A stretch of 64,000 bases of DNA from Faecalibacterium sp. I4-1-79 (GTDB taxonomy: Bacteria > Bacillota > Clostridia > Oscillospirales > Ruminococcaceae): the NCBI RefSeq assembly GCF_023347235.1, contig NZ_CP094467.1, positions 248,001-312,000 on the forward strand. Direction: 5' to 3'. The translations under genes and the position numbers were made by a program. This document shows positions 1-8,224 of the stretch, piece by piece. The notes under the pieces were generated by a model. That model saw only the letters and a list, made by a program, of their open reading frames with translations, was not told where the DNA came from and made no database searches. The stretch's first letter is position 1; each line of letters opens with the position of its first letter.

Positions 1-491
1 AGGATGCCTTTAAGCAGCGCACCCTGACCTTCAAGATGCCCGCAAAGAGCCTGACGATCACCGCCGAGACCGCCACGGTGGAGCAGCCAGAGCAGCCGCC
101 GGAGGAGGACAGCACCGAGTACAGCCCGCTGCAAACGGTGGGCATTCTGGCTGGTACAACGGCAATGTTTGCTGGCTGCGCAGTGATCGGCTACGAGGCC
201 GTTACCGGCAGCATCCTTGTAGACCTGCTGCCCAAGGGCACGGCCATCCCGAGCACCCGGGAGCAGCTGGCAGTGCTGCTGTGGAGCACCGCAGGCAAAC
301 CTGAACCCACTGCACCCGCTGTTTACAGCGATGTAGCCGAGCCTGAGACCGCCAAGGCAGCCCGCTGGGCTGTGGAGGCCGGGCTGCTGCCCGACATGGG
401 CGAGGGCGTCTTTACGCCCGGCAAGCGTGTGACCAAAGTACAGGTCATCCGTGCTTGGAGCCAGCTGAAAAAGCTGGGTCTGGCGAAATAA
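1..491 (+). CDS. SLH-domain surface protein, C-terminal part
   Basis: The reading frame is open from base 3, so the gene starts before the window; about 162 codons are visible. A hydrophobic stretch (VGILAGTTAMFAGCAVIG) lies mid-way. The last 50 residues match an S-layer homology repeat: YSDV, then AARWAVEAGLL, then a GVFTPGKRVTKVQ element. A weaker upstream segment (VDLLPKGTAIPSTREQLAVL) looks like the end of a preceding SLH repeat. SLH domains usually anchor proteins to cell-wall polymers, so an exported wall-bound protein is likely. The N-terminal function cannot be read from this fragment. A strong hairpin terminator follows 40 bases after the stop. Confidence 0.6.
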   Translation, partial: DAFKQRTLTFKMPAKSLTITAETATVEQPEQPPEEDSTEYSPLQTVGILAGTTAMFAGCAVIGYEAVTGSILVDLLPKGTAIPSTREQLAVLLWSTAGKPEPTAPAVYSDVAEPETAKAARWAVEAGLLPDMGEGVFTPGKRVTKVQVIRAWSQLKKLGLAK

Positions 492-532
492 CCATTGCCA
501 TCTCCCGATCGATCCTTTCCAATAAGCACAGC

Positions 533-562
533 AAGGCCGTCCGGCGAATGCCGGACGGCCTT
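533..562. terminator. Rho-independent terminator after SLH gene
   Basis: A perfect inverted repeat (AAGGCCGTCCGGC / GCCGGACGGCCTT) is followed by TTGTTGTGTTGTG. It sits 42 bases after the SLH stop codon. The symmetric A/T edges could also let it serve the converging strand. Confidence 0.7.
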
Positions 563-624
563 GTTGTGTTGTGTAGGAGGGGATTCCCCGCAGCGCCGCC
601 GCTTCCGCAGGAAGCAGGCGCTGT

Positions 625-760
625 AAATGCCGTTTGCCATTACGACCCCACCCGTGAAAATGGGATAGCGGAGCGTCCGCAGACGCTCCGCTATCCCGAA
701 AATTAAAATAATTCTTCCGCTGAATATGCCCAAAGCGCAGCGGAGGGCATTTCAAATCGT
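625..760 (-). repeat. Family-I intergenic repeat, copy 1
   Basis: Inverted copy of the element also found near 2.0, 2.3, 4.8, 6.25, 8.05, 10.6 and 27.7 kb. The outer arms are an AAACGGCATTT-type arm on one side and GGAATGCGCTCCGC / ATATTCAGCGGAA on the other. The centre (662-697) is a 36-nt hairpin with a 16-bp stem GGGATAGCGGAGCGTC and a CGCA tetraloop. It lies between convergent genes, where it can act as a shared terminator. Its end overlaps the last codons of the GIY-YIG gene. Confidence 0.8.
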
Positions 761-1045
761 CTCCACCCCGGGACACCCGGCGGCGCGCCATGCGGCGCAC
801 AGCACCTCTTTTTCCGGCTTGGAGAGCTTTTTCAGGGCGGCTTCCCGGCGCAGGGCGGCGCGTTTGTCCGCGCAGCGCTCTAGATAGGCAAAGCCCACCG
901 CGCCGTGGGCGCGGGTGTAGCGGGCACCTTTGCCGCTCTGGTGCGCTTTCAGCCGGGCGGCGGGGTGGTTCGTCCAACCGGTGTACAGCTGCCCGCCGGT
1001 GCAGCGCACCATGTAGACGTAGGCGGCGTCAGGCAAGGCGTCCAT
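752..1045 (-). CDS. GIY-YIG family nuclease (UPF0213/YhbQ-like)
   Basis: 97 residues, the usual size of stand-alone YhbQ-like GIY-YIG proteins. The signature is at the N-terminus: YVYMVRC then LYTGWTN, followed by the conserved arginine helix AARLKAHQSGKGARYTR. The C-terminus (LKKLSKPEKEVL) is also typical. Family members are single-domain nucleases with suspected DNA-repair roles; the substrate is unknown. The start overlaps the end of the upstream MYG1-like gene by 17 bases, so the two are probably translated together. Confidence 0.85.
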   Translation of the reverse strand: MDALPDAAYVYMVRCTGGQLYTGWTNHPAARLKAHQSGKGARYTRAHGAVGFAYLERCADKRAALRREAALKKLSKPEKEVLCAAWRAAGCPGVETI

Positions 1046-1859
1046 TGTTTTTCAGCACCTGACGGCAGGCGGCAAGGGCGGTCTCCTTGTCCTTGGCGGT
1101 GATGAGAAAACGGCTGGCGTGGCAGAAGCTGATGCCCGGGATACCGCTCTTCTGCTCGATGACCTCCTGCGGCTGTCCCGCCCAAGACTGGGGGAAGGGC
1201 AGCTTGGACTTTTTGGTCTTGTGGTCGGTGACGCACTGGGCGCTCCACCCGCCGCGCTGGCTGGGGTACACCACAAACAGAGCGTCGGTCTTGTACAGGC
1301 CGTTTTTCCACGGCAGATAGCAGGGCAGCACCACGATGCCGTCGCGGGAGTTGCGGTAGGCCTGCTGTACTTTTTCGTCCGCGCGGTTCACGGCGTTGGC
1401 GCTGTCGATCTGGTTTTCCAAGATCTGCTTTGCCACAGCCACCGCCTTGAAAAAGCAGCTGTCCTGATCCTCCTTGGAGTCCCACACCGGATTGAAAAAG
1501 CCAATGGCATCGCACAGGCTGTTCTGCTCGCCGGTGTTGTCGTTCAGGTCCAGCGGCTGGATGAAGTTTTCGTCGATGAGCCGCGCCTGCCGCTCGCCCA
1601 CAAGGCCGGGCCCAAGCACCCGCCACAGCAGACCAAAGGCTGCGTAGGGCACGCCGTTTGCGCGGTACTCCCGGGGCTCCTGATGGTGGTCGAACATCCC
1701 AAAGCCGATATCGTACACGATGCCGTCAAAATCGTCAGGTACGGTAAAGCCGCGGGTGATCTTGATATCCGGGCGCAGAATTTGCAATAGCGCCGTAGCA
1801 AACACGTCATCGGCATGGAACTTGCCGGCGTGGGTAAAACCGTTTGCGGGAATTTTCAT
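1029..1859 (-). CDS. MYG1/UPF0160 family metal-dependent hydrolase
   Basis: 276 residues. The N-terminus carries the DHH-like metal motifs of the MYG1 family: THAGKFHADDVFATALL, then a DIGFGMFDHHQE segment. These give the histidine/aspartate cluster expected for an Mn-dependent phosphoesterase or exonuclease. Eukaryotic MYG1 is a 3'-5' RNA exonuclease; bacterial members are poorly studied. The rest (LPFPQSWAG, GISFCHASRFL) fits the conserved C-terminal half. It is the first gene of a two-gene minus-strand unit with the GIY-YIG nuclease, a pairing that suggests nucleic-acid metabolism. Confidence 0.85.
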   Translation of the reverse strand: MKIPANGFTHAGKFHADDVFATALLQILRPDIKITRGFTVPDDFDGIVYDIGFGMFDHHQEPREYRANGVPYAAFGLLWRVLGPGLVGERQARLIDENFIQPLDLNDNTGEQNSLCDAIGFFNPVWDSKEDQDSCFFKAVAVAKQILENQIDSANAVNRADEKVQQAYRNSRDGIVVLPCYLPWKNGLYKTDALFVVYPSQRGGWSAQCVTDHKTKKSKLPFPQSWAGQPQEVIEQKSGIPGISFCHASRFLITAKDKETALAACRQVLKNNGRLA

Positions 1860-1980
1860 GGATTTGATACCTCTTCTTTACTTTCAGATACACCTTAGTT
1901 TTGTCTGGTATCAGTATAGCACAATCCCGCCCGTGGGACAACAAAAAGGAACGGCAGCGCCGCCGTTCCTTTTGTGCGGG

Positions 1981-2230
1981 ACGATTTGGAATGCGCTCCG
2001 CGTCTTACGGGTTGCGGCACCCAGCATCCGCATCGTGCCTTGGGCGGCACTTGCGTCTTGCTGGCCGCTGCCCCAACAACTCCTCCCTGTTTCCGCCACT
2101 GGCGGCGGTCGTCGTCGTTGCTGCGCATCAATAGCGGAAGAATTATTTTTATTTCGGGATAGCGGAGCGTCTGCGGACGCTCCGCTATCCCATTTTCACG
2201 AGAGGGGACGCAGCGGAAAACTGCATTTAA
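1981..2230 (+). repeat. Family-I intergenic repeat, copy 2a (interrupted)
   Basis: The left arm ACGATTTGGAATGCGCTCCG begins at 1981. About 110 bases of unrelated sequence then separate it from the second arm part (AGCGGAAGAATTATTTTT, near 2133). The central 36-nt hairpin (2156-2191) has the same 16-bp stem as copy 1 and a TGCG tetraloop, followed by ATTTTCACGAGAGGGG. The insertion leaves the hairpin intact. With copy 2b it fills most of the 500-base gap between the MYG1 and phosphoribosyltransferase genes. Confidence 0.75.
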
Positions 2231-2240
2231 TATTCTTTCT

Positions 2241-2345
2241 CTGTGAAAAAGGGGTTCAGGAAAGTCCGCAGACTTTCCTGAACCCCGAAATTAAAAAGAT
2301 ATCTTCCTCTGAATATGCGCAGAGCAACGCGGAGCGCATTTTCAA
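2241..2345 (-). repeat. Family-I intergenic repeat, copy 2b
   Basis: Inverted copy next to copy 2a. The 36-nt hairpin (2251-2286) has stem GGGGTTCAGGAAAGTC with a CGCA loop, a different stem sequence from copy 1 but fully paired. It is followed by TCTGAATATGCGCAGAG and GCGGAGCGCATTTTCAAT, the reversed arm. It sits directly after the 3' end of the phosphoribosyltransferase-like gene. Confidence 0.75.
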
Positions 2346-2361
2346 TCATTTGGCATTTGCG

Positions 2362-2997
2362 TTACAGCGCCGAATAGCCGAAGCTGTTCACCAGCGCGTC
2401 AATGTGCTGCCCGGCCTTGCACAGGGGGCAGTCGCGGGAGTCGAAGCTGGCGTAATCCGGCAGACTGGTGGGGTCGAAGATGGAGGTGACCGGGTAGCCA
2501 AGGCACTCGTGGGTGGTGGCAAAAATCGCCGAAAGCCCTGCCACGATGCCGCCGTAGTAGTTTACGGCTTCTACGGCTGCCTGAATGGTGTAGCCGGTGG
2601 TGATGGATGCCGCCAGAATGAGGACGTGCTTGCCCTTGACCATGGGAGCAAGATTGTCCCGCAGAATGATCTGGCTGCCGGAGGTGTATTCCGGCGTGAC
2701 GATGTAGATGGTCTTGTGGGCGTTCATATTGGTAAAGCCGTCCTTGGTCAGCTCGTTGGCAAGGCAGGTGCCAATGACCTGTGTGCCGTCCAAGCAGAGC
2801 ACGGTATCCACGATGGTGCTGTGCTGGTAAGCGCTGACCAGCTCCTTTGCCACGGCCTTGGCCTCGGAAAGGCGGGTCTTTTGGGTGGTCACGTCGATGT
2901 AATAGTTGATGTGGCTGTGGCTGGTGGCAAAATGTCCCTTGGCCACCCGCAGGAACAGTTCGCTTTTGCTGGTGGGAAGCTTGACCATGTTGATCAT
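2362..2997 (-). CDS. Orotate phosphoribosyltransferase-like protein
   Basis: 211 residues with a type I phosphoribosyltransferase layout: an N-terminal hood, DTVLCLDGTQVIGTCLA, then a PRPP-loop equivalent. The loop reads VLILAASITTGYTIQAA. Active enzymes have acidic residues where this protein has AAS, so PRPP binding may be altered. The C-terminus has a CPLC motif (DCPLCKAGQ) that could hold a metal. AAGGAG lies 9 bases upstream of the first ATG. Similar proteins are annotated as orotate phosphoribosyltransferase in Clostridia, but no pyr gene is nearby. A regulatory or degenerate member is possible. Confidence 0.65.
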   Translation of the reverse strand: MINMVKLPTSKSELFLRVAKGHFATSHSHINYYIDVTTQKTRLSEAKAVAKELVSAYQHSTIVDTVLCLDGTQVIGTCLANELTKDGFTNMNAHKTIYIVTPEYTSGSQIILRDNLAPMVKGKHVLILAASITTGYTIQAAVEAVNYYGGIVAGLSAIFATTHECLGYPVTSIFDPTSLPDYASFDSRDCPLCKAGQHIDALVNSFGYSAL

Positions 2998-3379
2998 TGT
3001 ACAGCACTCCTTTTTTCACCGGGCGCAGCTGCGCCGCAAAATACAAAACAGCGCGGCGACCTATTTTGATCGCAGCGCTTATTTTTCTTCTCTGCTTCTT
3101 TATTGTACTGAAAAATGCCGCTGTGCACAAGACACAAACCTGACGAAAAACCTTGCTTTTTTACAGACATATCGCCGAAAACTTGGATGCAAAGGCCGCT
3201 GCCGCCCGGAATGCCGCACCGCAAAAGGGGCACAGCGGCAAGACCGGTACTGCGGCAGGGGAGGAACACACTTTTTTGCGCAACACGGAAAATTTTACAA
3301 AAAGGGACTGGTATTTTTGCGGGTTTTGAGTATAATATAAGAGATAGTTCAAATTTGAAGTAAAAGGAGAATCACTTCC
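2998..3379. other. Intergenic region between divergent genes
   Basis: 382 bases with no convincing gene. A TATAAT at 3331-3336, about 50 bases before the MATE start, is the likely -10 box; no good -35 is visible. AAGGAG for the MATE gene is at 3363-3368. The remainder is A-rich upstream sequence without recognisable repeats. Confidence 0.45.
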
Positions 3380-4747
3380 ATGGCACAGGCAAAACAGGAT
3401 ATGGGCTCTGGCAGCGTAAAAAAGCTGATGCTGCAGCTCATGATCCCGGCGGTCGTTGCACAGGTGGTCAACCTGCTGTATAACATCGTGGACCGCATTT
3501 ACATCGGACATATTGCCGGCATCGGCGCGGCAGCGCTGACCGGCGTGGGACTGTTCACCCCCATCCTTATGCTGCTGAACGCATTCGCCATGCTGGTGGG
3601 CGCGGGCGGCGCACCCCGCACCGCCATTGCGCTGGGGCAGGGCGACAAGGAGCAGGCAGAGAAGATCATCTCCAACAGCTTTACCATGCTGCTGCTCTTC
3701 TCGGTGGTGCTGACCGTGGTGTTCTACGCCGGAGCGCCCACCCTGCTGCGGCTCTTTGGTGCCAGTGACGCCACCCTGCCCTATGCGCTGGCGTACAGCC
3801 GCATCTACATTCTGGGCTCGGTGTTTGTGCTGCTGGTGCTGGGCATGAACCCCTTCATCACCACGCAGGGCTTTGCCAAGACCAGTATGCTTACCACCGT
3901 CATCGGTGCGGTCATCAACATTATTCTCGATCCCATCCTGATCTTTGGTCTGGGGCTGGGCGTGCGGGGCGCTGCCATTGCCACCGTGCTCAGTCAGGCT
4001 GTGGGCGCGGTGTGGATCCTGCACTTCCTCACCGGCAAAAAGACCATCCTGCGCCTGCGCAAGGACTGTATGCGCCCGGAAAAGAAGGTCATCCTGCCGG
4101 TGATGGCGCTGGGCATCTCCACCTTTGTGATGATGTCCACCGAAAGCCTGCTGTCCATCAGTTTCAGCTCCAGTCTGGCGCGGTACGGCGGCGACGTGGC
4201 TGTGGGTGCCATGACCGTCATCACCAGCGCTTCCCAGCTGTGCACCCTGCCCATTCAGGGCATCTGTCAGGGCGGTCAGCCGGTAATGAGCTTCAATTTC
4301 GGCGCGGGCAAAAAGCTCCGCGTCAAGGAGGCGTTCCGCTTCCAGCTGCTGCTGTGCGGCTGCTACACCTGCCTGTTCTGGCTGCTCATGATGCTGGCGC
4401 CGGGGGCTGTGGCGGGCATCTTCACCTCGGATACGGCGCTGATCGACTACACCACATGGTCCATGCGCATCTACATGGCAGGTATCTTTGCCATGGGCTT
4501 CCAGATCGCCTGCCAGCAGAGCTTTATGGCGCTGGGTCAGGCCAAGGTCAGCCTGCTTCTGGCCTGCCTGCGCAAGATCATTTTGCTGATCCCGCTCATC
4601 TTCATTCTGCCGCACCTGCTGCCGGACCCGGTGTTCGGCGTCTTTCTGGCAGAGCCGGTCAGCGATATTCTGGCCGCCACCATTACCACCATCACCTTCT
4701 TCTCCCGCTTCAACGGTATTCTGGAACGGGGCGCTGCAAAGGTATAA
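3380..4747 (+). CDS. MATE family efflux transporter
   Basis: 455 residues with about twelve hydrophobic segments. The N-terminus (KKLMLQLMIPAVVAQVVNLL, then NIVDRIYIGHIAG) is the classic MATE entry helix pair, and the repeat half (SLLSISFSSSLARYGG, GICQGGQPVMSFNFGA) is also typical. MATE proteins export cationic drugs or metabolites using Na+ or H+ gradients; the substrate cannot be told here. It is a single gene with its own ribosome site, ending at a convergent repeat. Confidence 0.9.
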   Translation: MAQAKQDMGSGSVKKLMLQLMIPAVVAQVVNLLYNIVDRIYIGHIAGIGAAALTGVGLFTPILMLLNAFAMLVGAGGAPRTAIALGQGDKEQAEKIISNSFTMLLLFSVVLTVVFYAGAPTLLRLFGASDATLPYALAYSRIYILGSVFVLLVLGMNPFITTQGFAKTSMLTTVIGAVINIILDPILIFGLGLGVRGAAIATVLSQAVGAVWILHFLTGKKTILRLRKDCMRPEKKVILPVMALGISTFVMMSTESLLSISFSSSLARYGGDVAVGAMTVITSASQLCTLPIQGICQGGQPVMSFNFGAGKKLRVKEAFRFQLLLCGCYTCLFWLLMMLAPGAVAGIFTSDTALIDYTTWSMRIYMAGIFAMGFQIACQQSFMALGQAKVSLLLACLRKIILLIPLIFILPHLLPDPVFGVFLAEPVSDILAATITTITFFSRFNGILERGAAKV

Positions 4748-4752
4748 CGCAT

Positions 4753-4890
4753 ACGATTGGAATGCGCTCCGCTGCGCTCTGCGCATAATCAGCGGAAAAA
4801 CTATTTTTAATAGAACAATGCCGGAGCGTCTGCGGACGCTCCGGCATTGTATTTTCACAGGAGGGGTCGTAATGACAAACGGCATTTGCG
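4753..4890 (+). repeat. Family-I intergenic repeat, copy 3
   Basis: Full-length copy between the convergent MATE and ATP-grasp genes. The arm ACGATTGGAATGCGCTCCGC is followed by ATAATCAGCGGAAAAACTA. The hairpin at 4815-4850 has a 16-bp stem ACAATGCCGGAGCGTC and a TGCG loop. Then come ATTTTCACAGGAGGGGTCGT and ATGACAAACGGCATTTGC. The position suits a bidirectional terminator. Confidence 0.85.
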
Positions 4891-4904
4891 CCGCGCACTC
4901 CCAA

Positions 4905-6188
4905 TTACTTTTCAGCTACTGCCGCCTCCGGCTCACCCAGAGCCAGCACCTTCGTCAGCTCGGCCTGCACCTTGGCGTTGGTGGCATCGGTGACGGCCAG
5001 CACATCGGAATAGAACTTTTCCATCTCGTCACGGGTGGAGAAGGTGGCCACATACATCTGGTTGCCCATGGCACCGGACAGTGCCTCGGGGATGCGGTCC
5101 ACCATGCGCATGTTGTCCTGATACTTCTGCATCAGCTGCTCGTGGCTGTAAACGAAGCTCTTGCCGTCCCGGCGGCCGGCAAAGGCGCAATAGTAGTGCT
5201 CCCCCACCGGCATATCGGTGCCGCCGAAGGCGATCATGTCCGCCCAGATCTTGTACACGTTGGTGGAGCGGGCAAAGTCGATCATGTCCGGGGTAAAGCC
5301 GCCGCAGGGGCGCATGTTGACCTCCAGCGCCACGAGCTGGCCTTTTTTGCCCATGCTGGCCTGATCCTCGGTCATGCGGAAGAACTCGAAGTGGACAAAG
5401 CGGCTCTTCACCCCAAAGCTCTTGACGGCGGCACGGCCTGCGGCGCGGGTGTCCTCCGGCAGATCCTTAATGATGTAGTAGATGGAGTTGTCATCGTTGT
5501 TCACGATGTCCATGATGGACACCGGGCTTACGTTGCCCGCCTCAAAGATGGGGTTGCCGTGGGCGTCGATGATGGCATCGTAGCTGTTCACCTCGGCGCG
5601 GACGAACTCCTCCATGATGTAGGCCACATCCGGGTGCTCTTTTTCCTTGTAGGCCAGAAATGCCTCCAGCTCCTTGTCGGTGGAAAGGCGGTGGGTATCC
5701 GAAGCACCCACGCCGTTGTCCGGCTTGACCACCACCGGGTAGCCCACCTGTTCCACAAAGGCCTTGCAGCCCGCAAGGTCGTCTACCATGTGGTAGCGGG
5801 CGGTGGCGATCCCGGCCTTCTGATAGTACTCCTTCATCTTGCTCTTGTACTTGATGCGGGGCATATCAGAGGTCTGGAAGCCGCTGGTAATGTGGAAATC
5901 GGTGCGCAGGGCGGCATCCCGCTCCAGCCAGTATTCATTGTTGGACTCCAGCCAGTCGATGCGGCCATACTTGAAGGTGAAAAAGGCCACGGCGCGGTAT
6001 ACCTCGTCGTAGTTTTCCAGACTGTTCACCTTGTAGTATTCGTTCAGGCTTGCCTTCAGTTCGGGCTTCAGCTCCTCGTAGGGCTGGTCGCCGATGCCCA
6101 GCACGTTCAGGCCGTTGTTTTTCAGCTCCCGGCAGAACTGCCAGTAGTTCGTGGGGAAGTTGGGGGAGATAAAAATAAAGTTCTGCAT
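4905..6188 (-). CDS. ATP-grasp domain carboxylate-amine ligase
   Basis: 427 residues. The ATP-grasp core is visible: YPVVVKPDNGVGASDTHR (lysine and glycine-rich loop, about residues 140-157), AYIMEEFVRAEVNSYDAIID, and the metal-binding LVALEVNMRPCGGFTPDMI. The N-terminal region (MQNFIFISPNFP) looks like the pre-ATP-grasp domain of CarB/PurK-type ligases. Enzymes of this type join a carboxylate to an amine or thiol through an acyl-phosphate; the substrates are unknown. It is the last of three minus-strand genes with two alpha/beta-hydrolase esterases, which suggests making and trimming of a small conjugate. The ribosome site (GAGGA) is weak and distant. Confidence 0.8.
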   Translation of the reverse strand: MQNFIFISPNFPTNYWQFCRELKNNGLNVLGIGDQPYEELKPELKASLNEYYKVNSLENYDEVYRAVAFFTFKYGRIDWLESNNEYWLERDAALRTDFHITSGFQTSDMPRIKYKSKMKEYYQKAGIATARYHMVDDLAGCKAFVEQVGYPVVVKPDNGVGASDTHRLSTDKELEAFLAYKEKEHPDVAYIMEEFVRAEVNSYDAIIDAHGNPIFEAGNVSPVSIMDIVNNDDNSIYYIIKDLPEDTRAAGRAAVKSFGVKSRFVHFEFFRMTEDQASMGKKGQLVALEVNMRPCGGFTPDMIDFARSTNVYKIWADMIAFGGTDMPVGEHYYCAFAGRRDGKSFVYSHEQLMQKYQDNMRMVDRIPEALSGAMGNQMYVATFSTRDEMEKFYSDVLAVTDATNAKVQAELTKVLALGEPEAAVAEK

Positions 6189-6221
6189 AGTATTTGTTGA
6201 TTCCTCTTTCCGTTACCTCTA

Positions 6222-6318
6222 TGATTGCAATGCCCCTGCGGGGCGGGACAGACTTTAATATTGGGAAACAACGGCGCGTCCATGGACGCGCCGTTGTTTC
6301 GTTTTCACGGGATGGGTC
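6222..6318 (+). repeat. Family-I intergenic repeat, diverged copy 4
   Basis: The 36-nt hairpin (6265-6300) has a perfect 16-bp stem GAAACAACGGCGCGTC and a CATG loop, followed by the family sequence GTTTTCACGGGATGGG. The left arm is degenerate. It sits between two minus-strand genes (esterase and ATP-grasp), downstream of the esterase 3' end. Confidence 0.6.
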
Positions 6319-7075
6319 ACTGCTGGCCCAGAATGTAGGGCATATAGTACGCCACCTGCTTATACCACCAGTTCCAGTCGTGGTTGACATCGTGACCCCA
6401 CAGGTCTACCCAGATGGGGATATGCTTTGCTTCAAAGATGCGCTTGAGCATCCATGTGGTGTCCGGCTGTTCCCAGTCGCCCTGACCGCAGCAGATGACA
6501 GCTTTCTGGCTGCGGAACAGCTGCATATAGGGGTGATCCTCCGGGAAGTTCTTCATGTAGTCCACGGGGGAGTTCATGTACACCAGCTCGTCCATATAGT
6601 CGCCAAAGCCGTAGTGGGCAGTGTAGATGCCGCTGAGTGCCAGACAGCCGCAGAAGATATCCGGGCGGCGCAGGTACAGGTTTACCGCATGGGTGGCGCC
6701 CAGACTGCACCCGAAGGCGATGATGCCGGGCAGGTCGCTCCAGCCGTTGCGCTGCTGCGCCAGATGCTGAAGCATCGGGGCGGCCTCGCGGGTGATGTAG
6801 TGCAGCCACTGCTCATAGCGGCGGATGCGCCAGTAGGGGTTGCCCTGCGCGTCCGACCATGTTTCCTGATCCATGGTGTCGATGGAAAGCACCATGATCT
6901 GCCCGGACTCGATCCACGGGGCAAGGGCGTCGGTCATGTGGAAGTTTTCAAAATCGAAAAAACGGCCGTCCTGACAGGGGATGTACAGCATCGGGCGGCC
7001 TGCGTGGCCGTAAAGCTTGCACTCCATATCCCGTCCCAGTTCCGGGCTGTACTCCTTGAAATACTGCATCTCCAT
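6317..7075 (-). CDS. Alpha/beta-hydrolase esterase (FrmB/esterase D-like)
   Basis: 252 residues. The nucleophile elbow is GCSLG within IIAFGCSLGATHAVNLYL, giving the catalytic serine; a C-terminal histidine is likely in LWGHDVNHDWNWW. The fold resembles the putative esterase family that includes S-formylglutathione hydrolase and antigen 85-like proteins. No signal peptide is present, so it should be cytoplasmic. AAGGAGG precedes the start. It lies 46 bases after a second, related esterase and before an ATP-grasp ligase, suggesting one pathway. Confidence 0.8.
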   Translation of the reverse strand: MEMQYFKEYSPELGRDMECKLYGHAGRPMLYIPCQDGRFFDFENFHMTDALAPWIESGQIMVLSIDTMDQETWSDAQGNPYWRIRRYEQWLHYITREAAPMLQHLAQQRNGWSDLPGIIAFGCSLGATHAVNLYLRRPDIFCGCLALSGIYTAHYGFGDYMDELVYMNSPVDYMKNFPEDHPYMQLFRSQKAVICCGQGDWEQPDTTWMLKRIFEAKHIPIWVDLWGHDVNHDWNWWYKQVAYYMPYILGQQ

Positions 7076-7121
7076 GGTGTTTCCTCCTTTAGTGTTGTTG
7101 GGCTATGGTGTCGCCCTTCTT

Positions 7122-7892
7122 TTATTCCTCCACCTCATACAGCAGGGTGTGGAACACGAAGGGCAGCTGTTTTTCCCAGCTGGCTTCGCTGTGGGTGCCG
7201 CCGGGCACGATGCGGCTGGTCAGGTGGATGCCCCGGGTCATCAGCTTGCCGCTCAAGGCAGAAAATTGTCGGCGGATGCCCTCGTGGTTGCCCATCTCCC
7301 GGGAGCCGTAGTCCATGTACAGCACCGTGCCGGGGGCAAGCTTTGCGCGCCCCACAAGGCCGGAAAGCTTATCCGGTGCCACCCAGATGGAGGGGGAAAG
7401 TGCTGCGGCGCGGCTGTAAGTATCGTTATATTGCAGCAGGGCATACAGGCTCATCAGTCCGCCCATGCTGCTGCCGCCGATAAAGGTATTTGCCCTGTCC
7501 GGCAGGGTGCGGAAATTTTGGTCGATCAAAGGCTTGAACCGGTGGATGAACCAGCTCATGGTGGCCTGTCCCTTGCCGTCAAAGTGGCCGTAGGTGGGGT
7601 CATCGAAGCGGTAGGGGGAATACTCCACCAGACGCTCGTTGTTCGCCCCGGCGTTGCACTCGATGGCCGCCACGATCAGCGGGGTGTCGGTATAGTCCAG
7701 ATAATCTGCCACGCCCCAGCTTTTGCCGTAGGTGGCATCCTCGTTGAAAAACACGTTCTGCCCATCGAACATATACAGCACGGGGAACCGGCGCTCCGGC
7801 TGTGCTTCGTACATGGTGGGCAGGTAGACATACGCCCGGCGCTGTTCGGTGCCGTTGACCGCCGGGTAACTCATGCTCCATTTTTTGATCAT
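7122..7892 (-). CDS. Alpha/beta-hydrolase esterase (enterochelin esterase-like)
   Basis: 256 residues. The elbow GGSSMGGLMSLYALL contains the catalytic serine; YLDYTDTPLIVAAIECNAG and the C-terminal GGTHSEASWEKQLPFVFH match the Fes/YieL branch, with the histidine in the second motif. There is no export signal. It leads the three-gene unit with the second esterase and the ATP-grasp ligase. The two esterases share a fold but not close sequence, so they are not a recent duplication. The substrate is unknown. Confidence 0.8.
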   Translation of the reverse strand: MIKKWSMSYPAVNGTEQRRAYVYLPTMYEAQPERRFPVLYMFDGQNVFFNEDATYGKSWGVADYLDYTDTPLIVAAIECNAGANNERLVEYSPYRFDDPTYGHFDGKGQATMSWFIHRFKPLIDQNFRTLPDRANTFIGGSSMGGLMSLYALLQYNDTYSRAAALSPSIWVAPDKLSGLVGRAKLAPGTVLYMDYGSREMGNHEGIRRQFSALSGKLMTRGIHLTSRIVPGGTHSEASWEKQLPFVFHTLLYEVEE

Positions 7893-8012
7893 GGTGCTTC
7901 TTTCCTCTCAAATCTTCCTGCAAAGGGCACAGGCGGCAAGCCCACGCCCTTTATAGGTAGTGTAGCACCATGCGGCGGGAATTGCAATCTTTATGCGCAA
8001 AGGGGCGGCGGG

Positions 8013-8151
8013 ACGATTTGGAATGGCTTCCGCTTGCGCTCTAGCCATATTCAGCGGAAATATTATTTATAATTTCGCAATTCTGGAAAATCTGCGGATT
8101 TTCCAGAATTGCCTTTTCACGGGAGGAGCTGTGACGGCAAACGGCATCTGC
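8013..8151 (+). repeat. Family-I intergenic repeat, copy 5
   Basis: Copy upstream of the esterase unit and downstream of ilvE. Left arm ACGATTTGGAATGGCTTCCG; hairpin 8077-8112 with stem GCAATTCTGGAAAATC and TGCG loop; right arm TTTTCACGGGAGGAGC followed by GGCAAACGGCATCTGC. The stem is A/T-rich and unlike other copies, yet all 16 pairs are kept. Confidence 0.85.
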
Positions 8152-8160
8152 GGTGATGCA

Positions 8161-8199
8161 AAAGGGACTGCTGCCCCAAATGGTATGCAGCAGTCCCTT
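8161..8199 (-). terminator. Terminator after ilvE
   Basis: AAGGGACTGCTG and CAGCAGTCCCTT form a perfect 12-bp stem 25 bases past the ilvE stop, with A-rich sequence on the plus strand giving a U run for minus-strand transcripts. Confidence 0.7.
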
Positions 8200-8224
8200 A
8201 AAAAGCCGTAGGGTGACAGGCGGC

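Noticed and set aside
3161-4885. 574-codon open frame on the minus strand
   Set aside because: Antisense to the MATE transporter gene; His/Gln/Asp-rich low-quality sequence typical of a shadow frame.
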